Shown here piece by piece: positions 12,841 to 24,214 of a stretch of 64,000 nucleotides of DNA. The stretch comes from Galaxea fascicularis. Lineage: Eukaryota > Cnidaria > Anthozoa > Scleractinia > Euphylliidae. Positions within the stretch are counted from its first letter, which is position 1. Each line of letters starts with the position of its first letter. Location: NCBI GenBank assembly GCA_948470475.1, contig OX419336.1, positions 31,296,915-31,360,914 on the forward strand, written 5' to 3'. Below the pieces are notes generated by a model. That model worked only from the letters and a program-made list of their open reading frames with translations, was not told the origin of the DNA and did not search any database. The position numbers and the translations under genes were made by a program.

Positions 12841-15083
12841 TTTGTCCACGCTTCGAAAAATCAATCAGATTAAATCCTCTACAAAAACGCAATAAGGAAG
12901 GACCGCTATGCAAATTTATATTCCGCTGATGGTGTGAGAGTCACGAGACAACCCACATGACGTCTGCCAATCAAGAGCTGCTACGGTGCCACGTGGTTGG
13001 TAACAGCCCACTACCCTCCCACTTCTGAAAAGTTACGTATCTTAAAACCGAAGATGTTTCTGAGCAAAAAAAAAAAATGATTACAAAATTGCCCTATCGT
13101 ATCTAGCAATCATAGTAAAAGACCAACTTTTTAGAATAAGCGGATCACAATTTTAGAAATGACTTCTTTGAAGAAACGGGCCCCATGCCAGGTCAGGAAA
13201 GTGGTTTCGATCAATACAAGTGGTCACACTTAAGTCTGTTACGTCACCGCTTTCTTGGTAAGTCACCTTCCGTAACCTTCATAGTACTTCATAAGGTGCA
13301 AAGATAACTCGCCCGTGCGCTCGCGTGGTTTACCGTAACTTTGGGGTACGGTAATGATGGTGGACATACAAATGCAACTTCCGCGAATCTTATCTTTTTA
13401 TGGAAAATAAAACTGTCATATGAATGGCTGTATGAGCTTCAGCCAAAACTTTCAGTTTGCAAAAGCTTTACCTCATCTTATTGATTTCCCTACGAAACCT
13501 TGGCAGGACGTTTCTTGCCGGTGTTTGCTCAAACTCGACCAGCCTGCCCCGACCCGGTCACAAAAATGCCTGGGGGTTCCCCATCAGGATTCCAATGGGA
13601 ACCAGGAACCCATGTGGAAGCTGAGAAATAGGAGACTAGAAAAACAGTAGTCATTTCCCAGCGGGATATGTGGTGGTACTCTCGAAAAGGAACAAAGCAA
13701 CCTGGTTTCTCATCCGAGGTCGTGGACGGTGGCATGTCTAAATAAAAAATGTCTGAGGATATTTTCTGATTGCACAGGGCAGCCACCCTAATTTCAACCA
13801 AGAAGCACGAACCACGAATTTGTCGTGTCTCACCGCGGCTTTCATGTAAACGCCGCCTAGTAAACTTATGCCCCATTCACTCCAAATCTTAAACATGTTT
13901 GAAAGCTGTTTAGTTAAACACGGTTTAAAATTGTTTTCTCAGTTTACAAAAGCTGCTTACTAATGTTTTTTGACTTCAAATTCAGCGCAAATTGAAGAAC
14001 ATGTAACTTCGTCTAAATCCTGCATAAAAGCCTGAGTTCCAGTTTTTCTTTAACTGTTTTCATTTATCTTAACCTGGTTTAATTAAACATGTTTAGTTGA
14101 TGTGAATGGGGTATAAGTGAAGTCTTAGTCAGAAGGTTCCAGCACCGGTGACTAGGTTGACTCCTGGCTGTATGTGTTTTTGTGGTCTCATTCACGCAGA
14201 AGCCCTTCAAGCTAATCCAGCCAGGCCGACCACATGCTGATAGGAGGTCAGCATTGGGGTGGTCGCAGCCAGGGTTCGTTACGTCCGTAGTGGTTCTTTA
14301 ACTTCCCACAGCATCAATTGTGAACAGTTGTGAGACGGGACCTCCGGTTTATCGTCCTTATCCGAGAAGACTAGAAAGTCTAACCATTTGTAGATGTCAC
14401 TGCAAAGGAAGCGCTTTCTCTTCAGTTATTTAAAGACTCTGATTGTCGATCCGGACGGCTTGAAACATTTTTTGCTGTTTTTGGGTCGACCCAAAAAAAT
14501 TTAGAAGGGTTTGTATGGAATTTTGTAAGCATAACTGGGCTACGATCTCAGAGACAGTTTGTCCCCAAATGCTCATTTTTGGCAAGCAGGCCTCTTGGAC
14601 ATTGTTCTTTCAGAATATCCTGACAAATCCCATAATTTCAGAAATTTCATTTTTATGACGTCATCACTTTAGTACTCTTATACAACTCATGCTCAAGTTA
14701 CTCTAGCTCATGTGACGTGCTTTGCGAGATGATCATTTACCTGAATTTCCTTCCTTTGACTCTCCTCTCCTTGCACAGGAAAGAAAATTTCGGAGACGGA
14801 ATTTATTTTTCTTTTGAGGGATAAAAAAACAAAACGAAACAAAACCAAAACGCCGAAACGCAATGAAGCAAACCGGGAAAACGTTTTGGGAAAACGTTGC
14901 AACCTACGTTGTTTTTGAAGTCCGGGAAGGTCTGGTACCAAACGCTTGCAACGCATGCTCAATTCCTTTGTTTTGTTGTCATTTTGTCGATTCTCACTGG
15001 TCTTGAAATTTTAACATTCCGTGAAAACTCCGAAGTTAGTTGGAAAGGTAAAGTGCACCGGTCAGATCTCTGTTATTGATAAT
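12841..15083. other. Divergent intergenic region between saposin and TCP11L1 genes
   Basis: About 2.2 kb separate the two start codons, so the promoters and 5' UTRs of both genes must lie here unless there are additional upstream exons. I see no clear TATA box or CpG-island-like block. It contains a foldback element (13864-14118) and a copy of a dispersed repeat (about 14205-14400). The open frame on the minus strand at 13529-13876 has no recognisable domain. Confidence 0.5.
13864..14118. repeat. Foldback element with CCCCATTCAC termini
   Basis: The left end ACTTATGCCCCATTCAC matches the inverted right end ACTTATACCCCATTCAC. Inner blocks AAACATGTTT and AAACACGGTTT also mirror each other. No coding content. 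It lies in the intergenic region upstream of TCP11L1. Confidence 0.65.
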
Positions 15084-18000
15084 ATGGATGGACCTCAAGA
15101 CAAAGAAAACAAGCTCGATACCTCTGAAAATACCAAACAGGAGACCGCAAACATTGTGTCAAACATGGCCCTTGCCCACGAACTTTTGATGAACGACTCG
15201 TTCAAACTTCAGTCAGAGCTTCCAGAAAACTCGTAAGTCATTACTTTTTCCTTGTTTGTCGAATTTTACGCTTCCACTCTTTCTCTTTCTGTTGATATTT
15301 TATTCAGCAATTGATTAAATTGTTTGCATTAAGTAAGCTTATAAGCTTGACGTCGTTTTTCGGACAGTTTTGGAAGAAAAACGTTGCGTGACACCGAAAA
15401 ATGAAATTGCTTTTGCCAGCCGAGTTTTGATATATTCGCGATAGGAAATTTCAAAATTCAAACTTTACAAACAAAGTCCCTTTTTGTAAATTTTCGTGAC
15501 TGGAAGTATAGCCTTTGTTTACAAGTTTCTTGTTCGAAGGGTTTGCCTAATTAAAAGGGAATGAGCACGTCATCACGGAATTTCATTTCTTGTCACGTCA
15601 AATTTATTTAATTTCTCAACCAGACGACATGATCTTTCGTACTTTTAAAAACATGGATGAGGTTCATCACTTCCACCAAGTCGTGAATTTTTCAGTGTAG
15701 TTTTAAGGTAGCCAAAATTAGTATGCAGTCCAAAAAATATTTTATATTCAAATTTTGTTATTTGGCGTCATCTACACTTACACGTTTAAAAAGTTGGCTT
15801 ATTTCGAAATTACAACAGGTAAATACGTTTTCAAATTTTTTTGTATGAAGTTACAACTGGAGAGTACTGTTTGTGCTTCTTTTCAGTTGATTTATTTTTA
15901 AATACTGTCAAACCTCCTGTAAGCAACCACTCAAAGTGTCAAGTCCAAGTGGTCGCTTACAGGAGGTAGTCTTCAAGAGGTCAGGCCATGGTGGGTCTAA
16001 ATTTTTGGTATTTGCTTGTGGTAATTGTGGAGACGTAGGCCTTTTGCCAGTGTTGATCTAAACCCATACTAATACCTTTTACTAGCCACAAAGATATTAA
16101 AATATTCTAGGCAAAAAATGTTAGGATTGATCTATGGTGATCAGATTACCATCTGTTAACCCGCAGTAAACAGCATTTACTTCAAGCACAAAACAATCTG
16201 TTGCATCAGTTTTTTCTGATGAGCAAACATCCAATAAAAGGTTGACAGTCATGCATACATGTGCATGGTATTAACAAGTCAAGAGAGTTTTTCCTACAAG
16301 GGATTCAGTCTGATAAAGTTTATTTCATTACATATAGTGCATGTGTGTTTTATCAATTGTTTTGATGCTGTATTCATGTGGTTAAGGTATTTTGGGAGAC
16401 ACTTGTGGTAGTTCAGACTGTGAGGTTTATGTCCGCTGTAAAGCTCGGGAGAGATACAGCGAATTTTGTGTCAAGTAGTTGCCTGCTGGAGGTGAAAAAC
16501 TAGAAAATACAAGAGGTTCCCAATGTAGTGGTTTGATTAGAAAACTGTCAGTATTTTGAAAAAGTGGTCAATTAAGAGAGGTGGTCGCAAAGGGAAGTTT
16601 GATTGTAGTTGTTGAAAATCCAAAGGAAGTAGAATACTGGAACAAATTTGGGATGTGTCATTCATGAATATTATTGTGTTTTGGTCCATGGTTAGTGCTA
16701 AATTGTATACTGGTAGGTGTTTTTGAAACTGTAAGTTAAATGTGAAACAATGCGGGTCAGCAGTTGCTCTCTGGGCATTGGTGCGGGGTGGCCGGGGTCT
16801 TGTGCAGGGGCCTTAACATGTTTACAGCTCGGCTTCTGATGTCAAGTCATTTCGCGCCCTTTTTGTTTTCGCTACCGGATAGTTCTTGCCGACTTTACTC
16901 CTGGCCTGGCCCGGCCCGCCCCTCCTCCTTGGCATGGTAAGTATGAGGTAAGTATCGTTGTTTCCACTGTTCTTTCAGATCGGTGTGACAGTGCCTGGTG
17001 GTTGCCACTCACAGGGTTGTCATGGATACCCCACGTGTTGGGCTCAGATTGATTTGTGGCCCCACCTTCCCTTTCAGGCATGATTCCTGAAGCTCATCTA
17101 TTGTTGATGAGTTTACCTGTGGCCCTCTAATTTTCCTTCTTTGTCCCAAAGAATGACTGGCATGTAGGATTAAAACTGACTGGCAAATTTTACAGTGTGC
17201 TCTTACTTAATTACTGAGACTGTCTTGAGGGTCCCTTATACCACTTTGGAAAATGCATTCACGTAAAAATATTGAGACTGTTCACGCGTCACGGATAATT
17301 CCCAAAATTTGTTCACATTCACGATAAAGCAAATATCGGCAATCATGAATCATGAATGGACAAATAAACCTAAATCACATTTCACAAGAAAAAAATAGTC
17401 CCAATCATGTTTTACGAAAAAAGTATAGGAGACCCTCTGTCTTTGTCTTCATTTTTTTTTCACTTGAATTATGGTCATCATTGCAGCCTGGAGAAGCATG
17501 TTAGGGATGTAGTACACAAGGCATTCTGGGATAAACTTCGTGAAGAACTTAATCAAGAACCTCCAGTCTTTACTCAAGCACTGTCTTTGATGGAGGAAGT
17601 AAAAGAGGTAACAGACTTCAGCATAATAAAGATTTTGTAGAGTTCCACTCGGATAAAGAACATTTAACTGATTCCTAACCTCTGGCTCACTTGATTGTGA
17701 TGAGCTTTCTAACCAAGGCAAATTTCTGTAACATTGTACACATATAGTACCCATGTAGTACAAAATGTTTGGTAATTAAATTGATTAATTCCTGGATCTC
17801 TCTTCTCAGTAACCCTTTAATGCCCCAGTATCAACATTTGTATTCTCCTAACAAATTCTCAAATATTTTGTATGTTTCATGTAGGGAGAATTCATTGAAA
17901 TTTTAACTCAACTAATCCGATCATTTCCTGTATTCTCATGCCCTGTATTACTGACAAACCAGTGATATGGTAAGGAGAAATTACTGGTAGATGGTGGTCA

Positions 18001-21000
18001 TTATTGGGAGGTATTGCCAGATTTTGTACCGTGAGGGCCTGGGTACGAGTCAGTGTATTATGGGATTAACAGCACAAGACCCATATATCCTGAAAGAGCA
18101 CACCGAGCTTTACAACATCCTCAAGTTTCATGTCAATTGGGCCAATATTTAACAAGATACGGCTATTCAAAAACTTAAAAATTTACTAACAAATGTAAGG
18201 ATTGCTGGACACTTGTCCAGAAATGTCCGGAAATCCATACATTTCTTTAATAGCAAATTTTGGAGTTAGTGAATGGCTACATCCAACCTCGTTCCCAGGG
18301 TCTTTTCCCTGGCTTGGGGGCGGGTCGGGAAAAGACCCTGGGAACGAGGTTGGGCTATATCTTGTGCAATATTGGCCCAATTAACAGGAAACTTGAGGTT
18401 TTTGTAAAGCTTGGTGTGCTCTTTCAGAATATATGGGTCTTGTGTTGTTAATCCCATAATACACAGACTCATACCCAGGCCCTCACGGTATGAAATCCTG
18501 CAATGGGGTTAAGACCCTTGTGTTAAAGAAGAGACTTCCTTTCTGTTGGATAAAACAGATTTGCAATGTTAACTAAATAAATCTAATGAAGTGTCAAAGT
18601 CTGTTTTATATGTTTTATATGTATCCAGGTATAATATATCTTTATTTCTACCAACTGAAGTTGATGACTTTGATGTAATACTTGTATTATAATAAATTAT
18701 TATTACTTTAGTTAGTATGTACATCATACAGGCTGTAGTTTACATAATTATCATGTAAACTACAATGCATATACTAACTAAAGTTATCGTAAAGTTGATG
18801 CCAGTCAGCTGTCAATAACTTTACTTCTTACTAAATATTATTTTCCTCATCAGTTGAATTCCTCTTTTTTGCAACAGAATATGTTATTATTACTACTTCC
18901 TCATCATAACTCCCTGAGAGCACAGATAAATGAAGTTCTTGACCTGGACCTCATAAAACAACAAGTGAATCATGGTATCCTGGACATATCAAGACTTGCA
19001 CAGTTTGTTGTCAATGTTCTTAGCAAGCTCTGTGCTCCAGCAAGAGATGAACAAGTAAAGAAAATTCTTCAAAATCAGGACATAGTGGATCTTTTCAAGT
19101 AAGTGATACCTTGGCCTGTGGATGGGTCACTGTTATTCCAAACATTTCTGAACTAAGATAAGACTTATTTACAGAGTTCTTGATAACTTTCTTTATCACT
19201 AAAGGGCAAAATTACTGAACACTGATTGGCTGAGACAAATGGCATTTTTTCTTAATCAAGGACATTTTTAGTAATCAAGAGGGCCGACTACTATGTTTTT
19301 TGTAAATCAGTTCAGCTGTGCAACTTGAGCAATTTCATGGCCAACTTCTGAAAACACGTGATGATTAATCCTTAATTTCACTCAGCCCCATGTGAATACC
19401 TATACAAATCAGGGTGTCAGTGACTATTTTTATGAGGTCTTTACATAGTCATGTTTCATAAATCTTCTTAACGTGATCACTCAGAGCATCAGGTCATGAT
19501 CACAAGACCTTTATCTTGGTTTATGACCCTTCAGACTCTTCTCTTACTGTAAACACTAAAAAAGACTTGATGTGGTATTCCTTTAAATTATTTTGGTATC
19601 ATTATCCATTACCCAGGGATTACGAAGGCCGTGCGCCATGCGCGTATGGCGCATAAAGCTACGGAATGGCGCATTAAAAAAGAACTTACCGGGCCTGTGA
19701 TGCGCCCAAGCCGCGAAATAGCTAGTAAAACATACACTACTTTGTAAAAAAGGATTTTAATTTGTAAAATTTTCAGTTTAATGACGAATAAACAAGCGAA
19801 AAAACACGGTGTCTTCGCTCTTTGATTCGCGTTTGCTTCATTTTTCTCCCCAGATCCTCAACTCGGACTTTACTTGCAAACGAGGCTCTTACTCGGAGTT
19901 CCATGTGTTTTCAGTGTTTTTGCGTGCTTTGAACATATTTACATCTTTTATTAACCTCAATTGTTTAATTACCCTAATGGCCCAAACTTTTTATAAATGG
20001 CGCATAACTTTCCCATGACAGGGGCCACGGGCTCCTTTGCCTGTTTTTCTTCCTAATCCCTGATTGCCACAGGACTAAACATATCTGTGGTATTCTCTTT
20101 TCAGAGAAGTGTTTGGTTTGATGGATGCAATGAAGGTGGATATGGCAAACTTCCAGCTCCAGACGATTAAACCTCATCTAGTCCAGCAATCTATTGAATA
20201 TGAGAGGAAAAAGTTTAAAGATTATCTTCAATCTAATCCAGGTACTTTTAAAAATCTTGAACCAACCTAAATCCACAGAACAATAAGAAAGATCCCCCAC
20301 ATCATTATGTGTGTATGCGATTCCATGAAATGTTTATCAAGAAACTTGTAATTTTTTTTGGTGGTGTTTCGTTTACATGTAGGTTGAATATTCATGATCA
20401 TCTTTTTGACACAAGGTCATTCTTATCACTTTCTTGTTTCCTGTAGCTGGACTCATGTCAACTAGGGTGTGGTTAAAGAGAGGAGCAGAAGTAGCAACAG
20501 GAACAGGCTCTAAGTCTGCAGCACAACTCTCAGCTGAGGATTTAGACACAACAGACTTTAAACAAAAGCTTGAAGATGCTCGTCTTACTGATATTCTAGT
20601 TCATGGATATTTAGGGATAATCTTTGGTGAGGCAGGATGGCCATATCCTGAGGTACAGTAGTGGAATACAAATTAATGAATTATTGAAAATGTACAAGTC
20701 AACCCCTCCCCCCCCCCCCTCTCCCCCAAAAAATGCTTCCAGGAAGGGCTAATGCCAATATGCTAGTGCCAATGCCAATGCTCACTGATGCCAATGGTAG
20801 TGCTAGTAATTTTTTTGCCAGTGCCAAATGCCGATACCCTAGGTACTGCAAATGACATTGCTAAAACCAGTGCCGATGCAAATGGCGATGCCGGTAGACG
20901 TAATTTCTGTACCACAGACCCTAAACTTGCTGGAAATGTTAAGGGCGACTCTGTGGACTTTTGTACCTGCGTAATGCAAGCGTCGTAGTCTTTCCATTTC

Positions 21001-24000
21001 AACCGTGAAAAGTTACGAGAAACTTAATTTTCTGCTTGTCTCCAGACGTTGATCATGGATGAACATCGACTGGCTGAAATGAGATGGAGTGTTCGGCGTA
21101 CCACGCTTATAGCCTCCGTTCTGCTCGTAACACTCAATACAGTTGGCCAGCAGCTGGCTTCAGATGCAGCCTATCTTGCCACACTCAAAGAAGTACTTTA
21201 TGTTCTCTTGGATGGTGTACCGGAGGGGTGAGTGTCATCATCGCTCATCATCTTTAGCTCATCATCTTTAGCAGTTTGAAGAGCTGCGGAGGGTGGGATC
21301 TCTAACAAGGCCTGTTTCGGGAGAGAAACGAAATTCATCTGGGAACCTGGAGATTTTGCCGGGAATTGGGAGACTCGGGGATGTTTTTTGGAAATACGAC
21401 ATAGTTCTAAGATATCGCTTCAGAAAAAGTGGGACATGGAACAAAACTTGTATTTCGATCGGTTACAAAATCGGGAGGATCTTCCAAATTTCCGGGGGGG
21501 ACTTAGAGTTACACAGAGTGTTGCTCAAACAATGCTTGTTATAGTTGTCATTCCCCGTAAGAGCTGTTGGCTTGCTGGAAACCAAATAATAACTCGCAAT
21601 GCGAATTTTTTCAGGCTTCTTTACGCAACTGCATAATTGCGTTCAGAACTGCGAGGATCAGTCTTCATTTGATTTCATTTCCGCAGTTCATATGATTCAT
21701 TTCATATGCATCACTCACGTTCTTCACTTTCACGGGAACATATGAACCTACAATTGACCTGCTCCCAATGTCAGTGGTTTCATAGCTCAGTTGGTTAAAG
21801 CATCCCACCGGTATCGGGGTATCACGGGTTCAAACCCCGCTGAAGTCCTTAATTTTTTTTCAGGCTTTTTTACGCATTTGCATATAACTGCGTTCACAAC
21901 TGCAAGGATCAGTCTTCATTTGATTTAATTTCTATATGTCCAAATTCCATCAAATCCTCAATTTAAAGCCCGCCGCACACTTGAGGAAAGAGCTGAGCAA
22001 AATTCCTCGCGAGGCAGTTAGCTCAGCCGTTTCCTCACGTGTGCGGCGGGCTTAAGTCGCTCGGAGGAGATCATGGTCGATTTCGATATTGATTGCTGGG
22101 CTTTGCCAGCATTTTTTTTCACCTAAATTTGATCTAATTAAAGTTCTTTCTTTTTAAAAGGGATTTTCCTTCAGCTCTACCTGGCGTGTATGAACAGATG
22201 GTTAAAGAAACCGAAAAGCTGTTGGACGCCAGAGGGTTAAATAAACTCACAACGCAGCAAAAAGACATACTGAAGGGACAAACCGAAGGAATTGCGTCTC
22301 CTGATAACACTGTGTTCAGTTTGATATGTGAGTATTGATATCACAATGAGATGGACGAGAGGCGCGATGCGAGTTTTTTTTTTTCTTAAGCCCGCCGCAC
22401 ACTTGAGGAAAGAGCTGAGCAGAATTCCTCGCGAGGCAGTTAGCTCAGCCGTTTCCTCACGTGTGCGGCAAATTTTTGGTGAAAAATTCGCCTCGCGAGG
22501 CCGTGAGGATTGGAGCGGCTTACCAAAAATGGAATGAGCTTAAACATGTTCTCACTGATCGACGAATTAAGCTGTCGACCCGAGTTAGATTTCTGACAAC
22601 GTGTGTGCGTTCCCGGCTCCTTCACAGCATCCAAGCATGTTTACTAACAGAGAAGGAGCTTGATACAATCGAGGTGATTTGGAATGGTTTCTTGAGGAAA
22701 ATGGTGAAGGGTGGATACCAACGCATAAATGCATCCACAAACAAGGAAAAGCAAACAACAACTGATAAAGAGGTAGACTGGAGGTACAGGATCTCGAACG
22801 ATAAATTGAGGGAAATAACTAACACACTCCCCATCCGCACCTTTTGCCAACGTCACCATATCAAATATCTGGGACACATCTGTAGACTAGGGAACAGGGC
22901 GATGCAGAAACAATTATTGTATGATACAAGGACGCAAGACAAAGTATGGGAAAAAATGGAAAAACTTCTAAGTGTGGACAGGGCTCAAGTGAGAAGAGCT
23001 ATGATGACAAAAACAGATCTGATGCGACTGGTGGATGTAAATCTAACCCCACTAGGAGCGCCCCAAGGCCAGACATGTGCCCAGTGGGAAATATGATGAT
23101 GATGATGATGATGATGAGGACAATATCAAACATGTTTGATATTTTCCTCATCGCCTCGCGAGGCGAATTTCTCACCGAAAATTTGCCGTACACGTGAGGA
23201 AACGGCTGAGCTAACTGCCTCGTGAGGAATTTTGCTCAGCCCTTTCCTCACGTGTGCGGCGGGCTTTACAGCTGTTTGGGAAACGCTTGTCACAAGTGAT
23301 TGGCTGACTCGTAGTCCGCCATTGTATGTGTGTATTCAGTCCAATCGAGGTTGCTTTGAGCTTATGCTTCAGTGACGCAAAGTATTGGATTAGTCCATTT
23401 CCGAATTTCCATTTGTCTCTGTTTTAAAGCGAGTCTTGGTGAGTTGCCGGTGCATTTTCATGCAAATCAAACTTTGAATGTTCAATGGTTTGTCATTTGT
23501 GTCTGGAACCAACCAGCGCCATACCTGCTATAGTGCTGTCACGTAAATATCACCTGTATGCAAATGTGGACTAAAGAAAACCAGAAGAAACGATCAACGT
23601 ATGCCAATAATTCAATTTTATTTATGTTTCTCCCCAACGTTTGTGGCCCCCACTGTGGTCAAACCGACCGAAACGTGCGCGCCCTGGTGTAAATCATGCT
23701 TGCAATTAATCACTTTTGATGTTCGTCTTGATGTATTACCAGCGTTTTTATGTAATGAAATAGGGACTTTGTTTTGATCTCCGTGCAGTACTAGTCCAAG
23801 AAATTGAAAATCCTTATGACGTAGGCCTCGTAAAAGTTACAAGGATGTTGACTCCTGGACATTTCAGTCGACAGGAGAGGGTTTTAAATTTCAAATTTCG
23901 CCGTTCCGGCGCTCTGTCAACGTAAGTTTGTCCCGACCCATAAGCGAGAAAAAAACGCAGTCTCTCTTTGCTCATTTTTTATTACAGCAAGTCGTGCATA

Positions 24001-24214
24001 TGACTTCATGCTAACCAGAATAAAGAGTCGACTACATCAACTGAGCCAGAGGGAAGAAGGACACCCCACATTAACCAGCGTCCCTCAAGGGCTGGCAAGT
24101 GTCAACACGGAGCTATCAGAGATCACCGGCCGATTTGCGCGTGTGGTCGGCTACAACATGGCGGTGTTTGCACCATTTTACGATGACATTTTAATTGAGA
24201 TGAAGGACTCTTGA
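15084..24214 (+). CDS. TCP11L1: TCP11-like protein 1 (T-complex protein 11 family), 8 exons
   Basis: The TCP11 family includes testis TCP11 and yeast Sok1 and is linked loosely to cAMP/PKA signalling. The biochemical role of TCP11L1 is unknown. Exons: 15084-15232, 17487-17607, 18878-19098, 20105-20241, 20447-20652, 21046-21227, 22161-22327, 23988-24214. Phases agree and encode 469 aa, close to the roughly 500 aa of vertebrate homologues. Family blocks are visible: [20 protein letters not shown] early on, [63 protein letters not shown], and a C-terminal [12 protein letters not shown]...[12 protein letters not shown] block. The protein looks soluble and helical, with no signal peptide. The ATG at 15084 is the first in-frame ATG of its open frame. 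AATAAA occurs at 24565-24570. The last exon joins exon 7 directly at a canonical CAG. A possible extra exon at 23789-23921 is treated as a finding. Confidence 0.88.
15905..16605. mobile_element. Mariner-like non-autonomous element in TCP11L1 intron 1
   Basis: The left end CTGTCAAACCTCCTGTAAGC and right end GGAAGTTTGATTG are imperfect inverted matches flanked by TA (15903-15904, 16606-16607). A GTGGTCGCTTACAGGAGGT block also sits inside the left end as a local hairpin, and GTGGTCGCAAAGGGAAG lies at the right. The interior has no transposase frame. Confidence 0.5.
18029..18488. mobile_element. Long-armed foldback element in TCP11L1 intron 2
   Basis: The arms at 18029 to about 18155 and about 18385-18488 are inverted copies over more than 100 bp. 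They share GTGAGGGCCTGGGTA, TATTATGGGATTAACA and CCATATAT...TGAAAGAGCACACC. TA flanks both ends (18027-18028, 18489-18490). A second, tighter palindrome (18284-18352) is nested at its centre. Confidence 0.75.
18284..18352. repeat. Near-perfect palindrome nested in the larger foldback
   Basis: The arms CAACCTCGTTCCCAGGGTCT and AGACCCTGGGAACGAGGTTG mirror each other around a GC-rich centre. It appears to have inserted into the loop of the 18029-18488 element, making two generations of non-autonomous insertion. Confidence 0.75.
18706..18785. repeat. Palindrome with TTTAGTTAGTAT arms
   Basis: TTTAGTTAGTATGTACAT pairs with ATGCATATACTAACTAAA, and the inner blocks TGTAGTTTACAT and ATGTAAACTACA pair as well. 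It lies in TCP11L1 intron 2, about 90 bases before exon 3. It is probably a small MITE. Confidence 0.6.
20745..20900. repeat. Degenerate tandem repeat of TGCCAA-type units
   Basis: Irregular repetition of (A/G)TGCCAATG-like words is seen across about 150 bases of TCP11L1 intron 5, just after a C-rich tract. The period is not constant. The incidental short frames here are not supported as coding. Confidence 0.4.
21613..21722 (+). repeat. SINE body copy lacking its tRNA-like head
   Basis: The segment CAGGCTTCTTTACGCAACTG through GGATCAGTCTTCATTTGATT recurs, diverged, at 21860-21930 in the same orientation. There it directly follows a tRNA-like sequence. This copy seems to be a 5'-truncated member. 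It lies in TCP11L1 intron 6. Confidence 0.55.
21776..21930 (+). mobile_element. tRNA-derived SINE with tRNA-Thr-like head (21776-21847)
   Basis: Positions 21776-21847 fold as a 72-nt degenerate tRNA cloverleaf. The 7-bp acceptor stem GGTTTCA/TGAAGTC pairs with wobbles. An exact A box (TAGCTCAGTTGG) and an exact B box (GGTTCAAACC) are present. The anticodon-loop position reads GGT (Thr-like), but position 33 is C rather than T and D- and anticodon-stem mismatches are present. So it is a pol III-promoter-bearing tRNA relic, not a working tRNA. The body that follows matches the sequence at 21613-21722, supporting a repeated SINE family. Confidence 0.65.
21967..22052. mobile_element. 86-bp Harbinger-type MITE, minimal hairpin copy
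   Basis: The ends AGCCCGCCGCACAC and GTGTGCGGCGGGCT fold with inner blocks GAGCTGAGCAAAATTCCTCG and GAGGCAGTTAGCTCAGCC. Target duplications TAA lie at 21964-21966 and 22053-22055. It is the shortest of three copies in the window (others 22389-23265 and 60876-61630). TWA target duplications are characteristic of PIF/Harbinger. Confidence 0.8.
22389..23265. mobile_element. Harbinger-type element enclosing a LINE fragment
   Basis: The terminal arms (about 22389-22510 and about 23118-23265) are inverted copies of the AGCCCGCC family, with TTA target duplications at 22386-22388 and 23266-23268. Between the arms lies a 3'-terminal LINE reverse-transcriptase fragment and a (GAT)n tract. The element is 877 bp and sits in TCP11L1 intron 7, about 60 bases after the exon 7 donor. 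Confidence 0.8.
22512..23096 (+). pseudogene. LINE reverse-transcriptase C-terminal fragment
   Basis: The open frame is uninterrupted for about 190 residues and has the look of the region after the RT palm in non-LTR elements: [34 protein letters not shown], and [20 protein letters not shown]. No catalytic YxDD is included, so it is a 5'-truncated copy. It is followed directly by a (ATG)n microsatellite at 23093-23116, as expected for a LINE 3' end. The frame extends upstream into the MITE arm, but that part is not LINE-derived. Confidence 0.7.

Noticed and set aside
13529..13876. 115-codon minus frame in the saposin/TCP11L1 intergenic region
   Set aside because: No recognisable domain or splice structure, and it overlaps the edge of a foldback element.
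21776..21847. Functional tRNA-Thr gene
   Set aside because: The anticodon-loop T33 is replaced by C, stems have mismatches, and it is fused to a repeated SINE body.
23620..23710. Second hammerhead-like motif (CGACCGAAACGT region)
   Set aside because: Only the GAAAC strand is suggestive. No CTGANGA strand or paired stems could be found.
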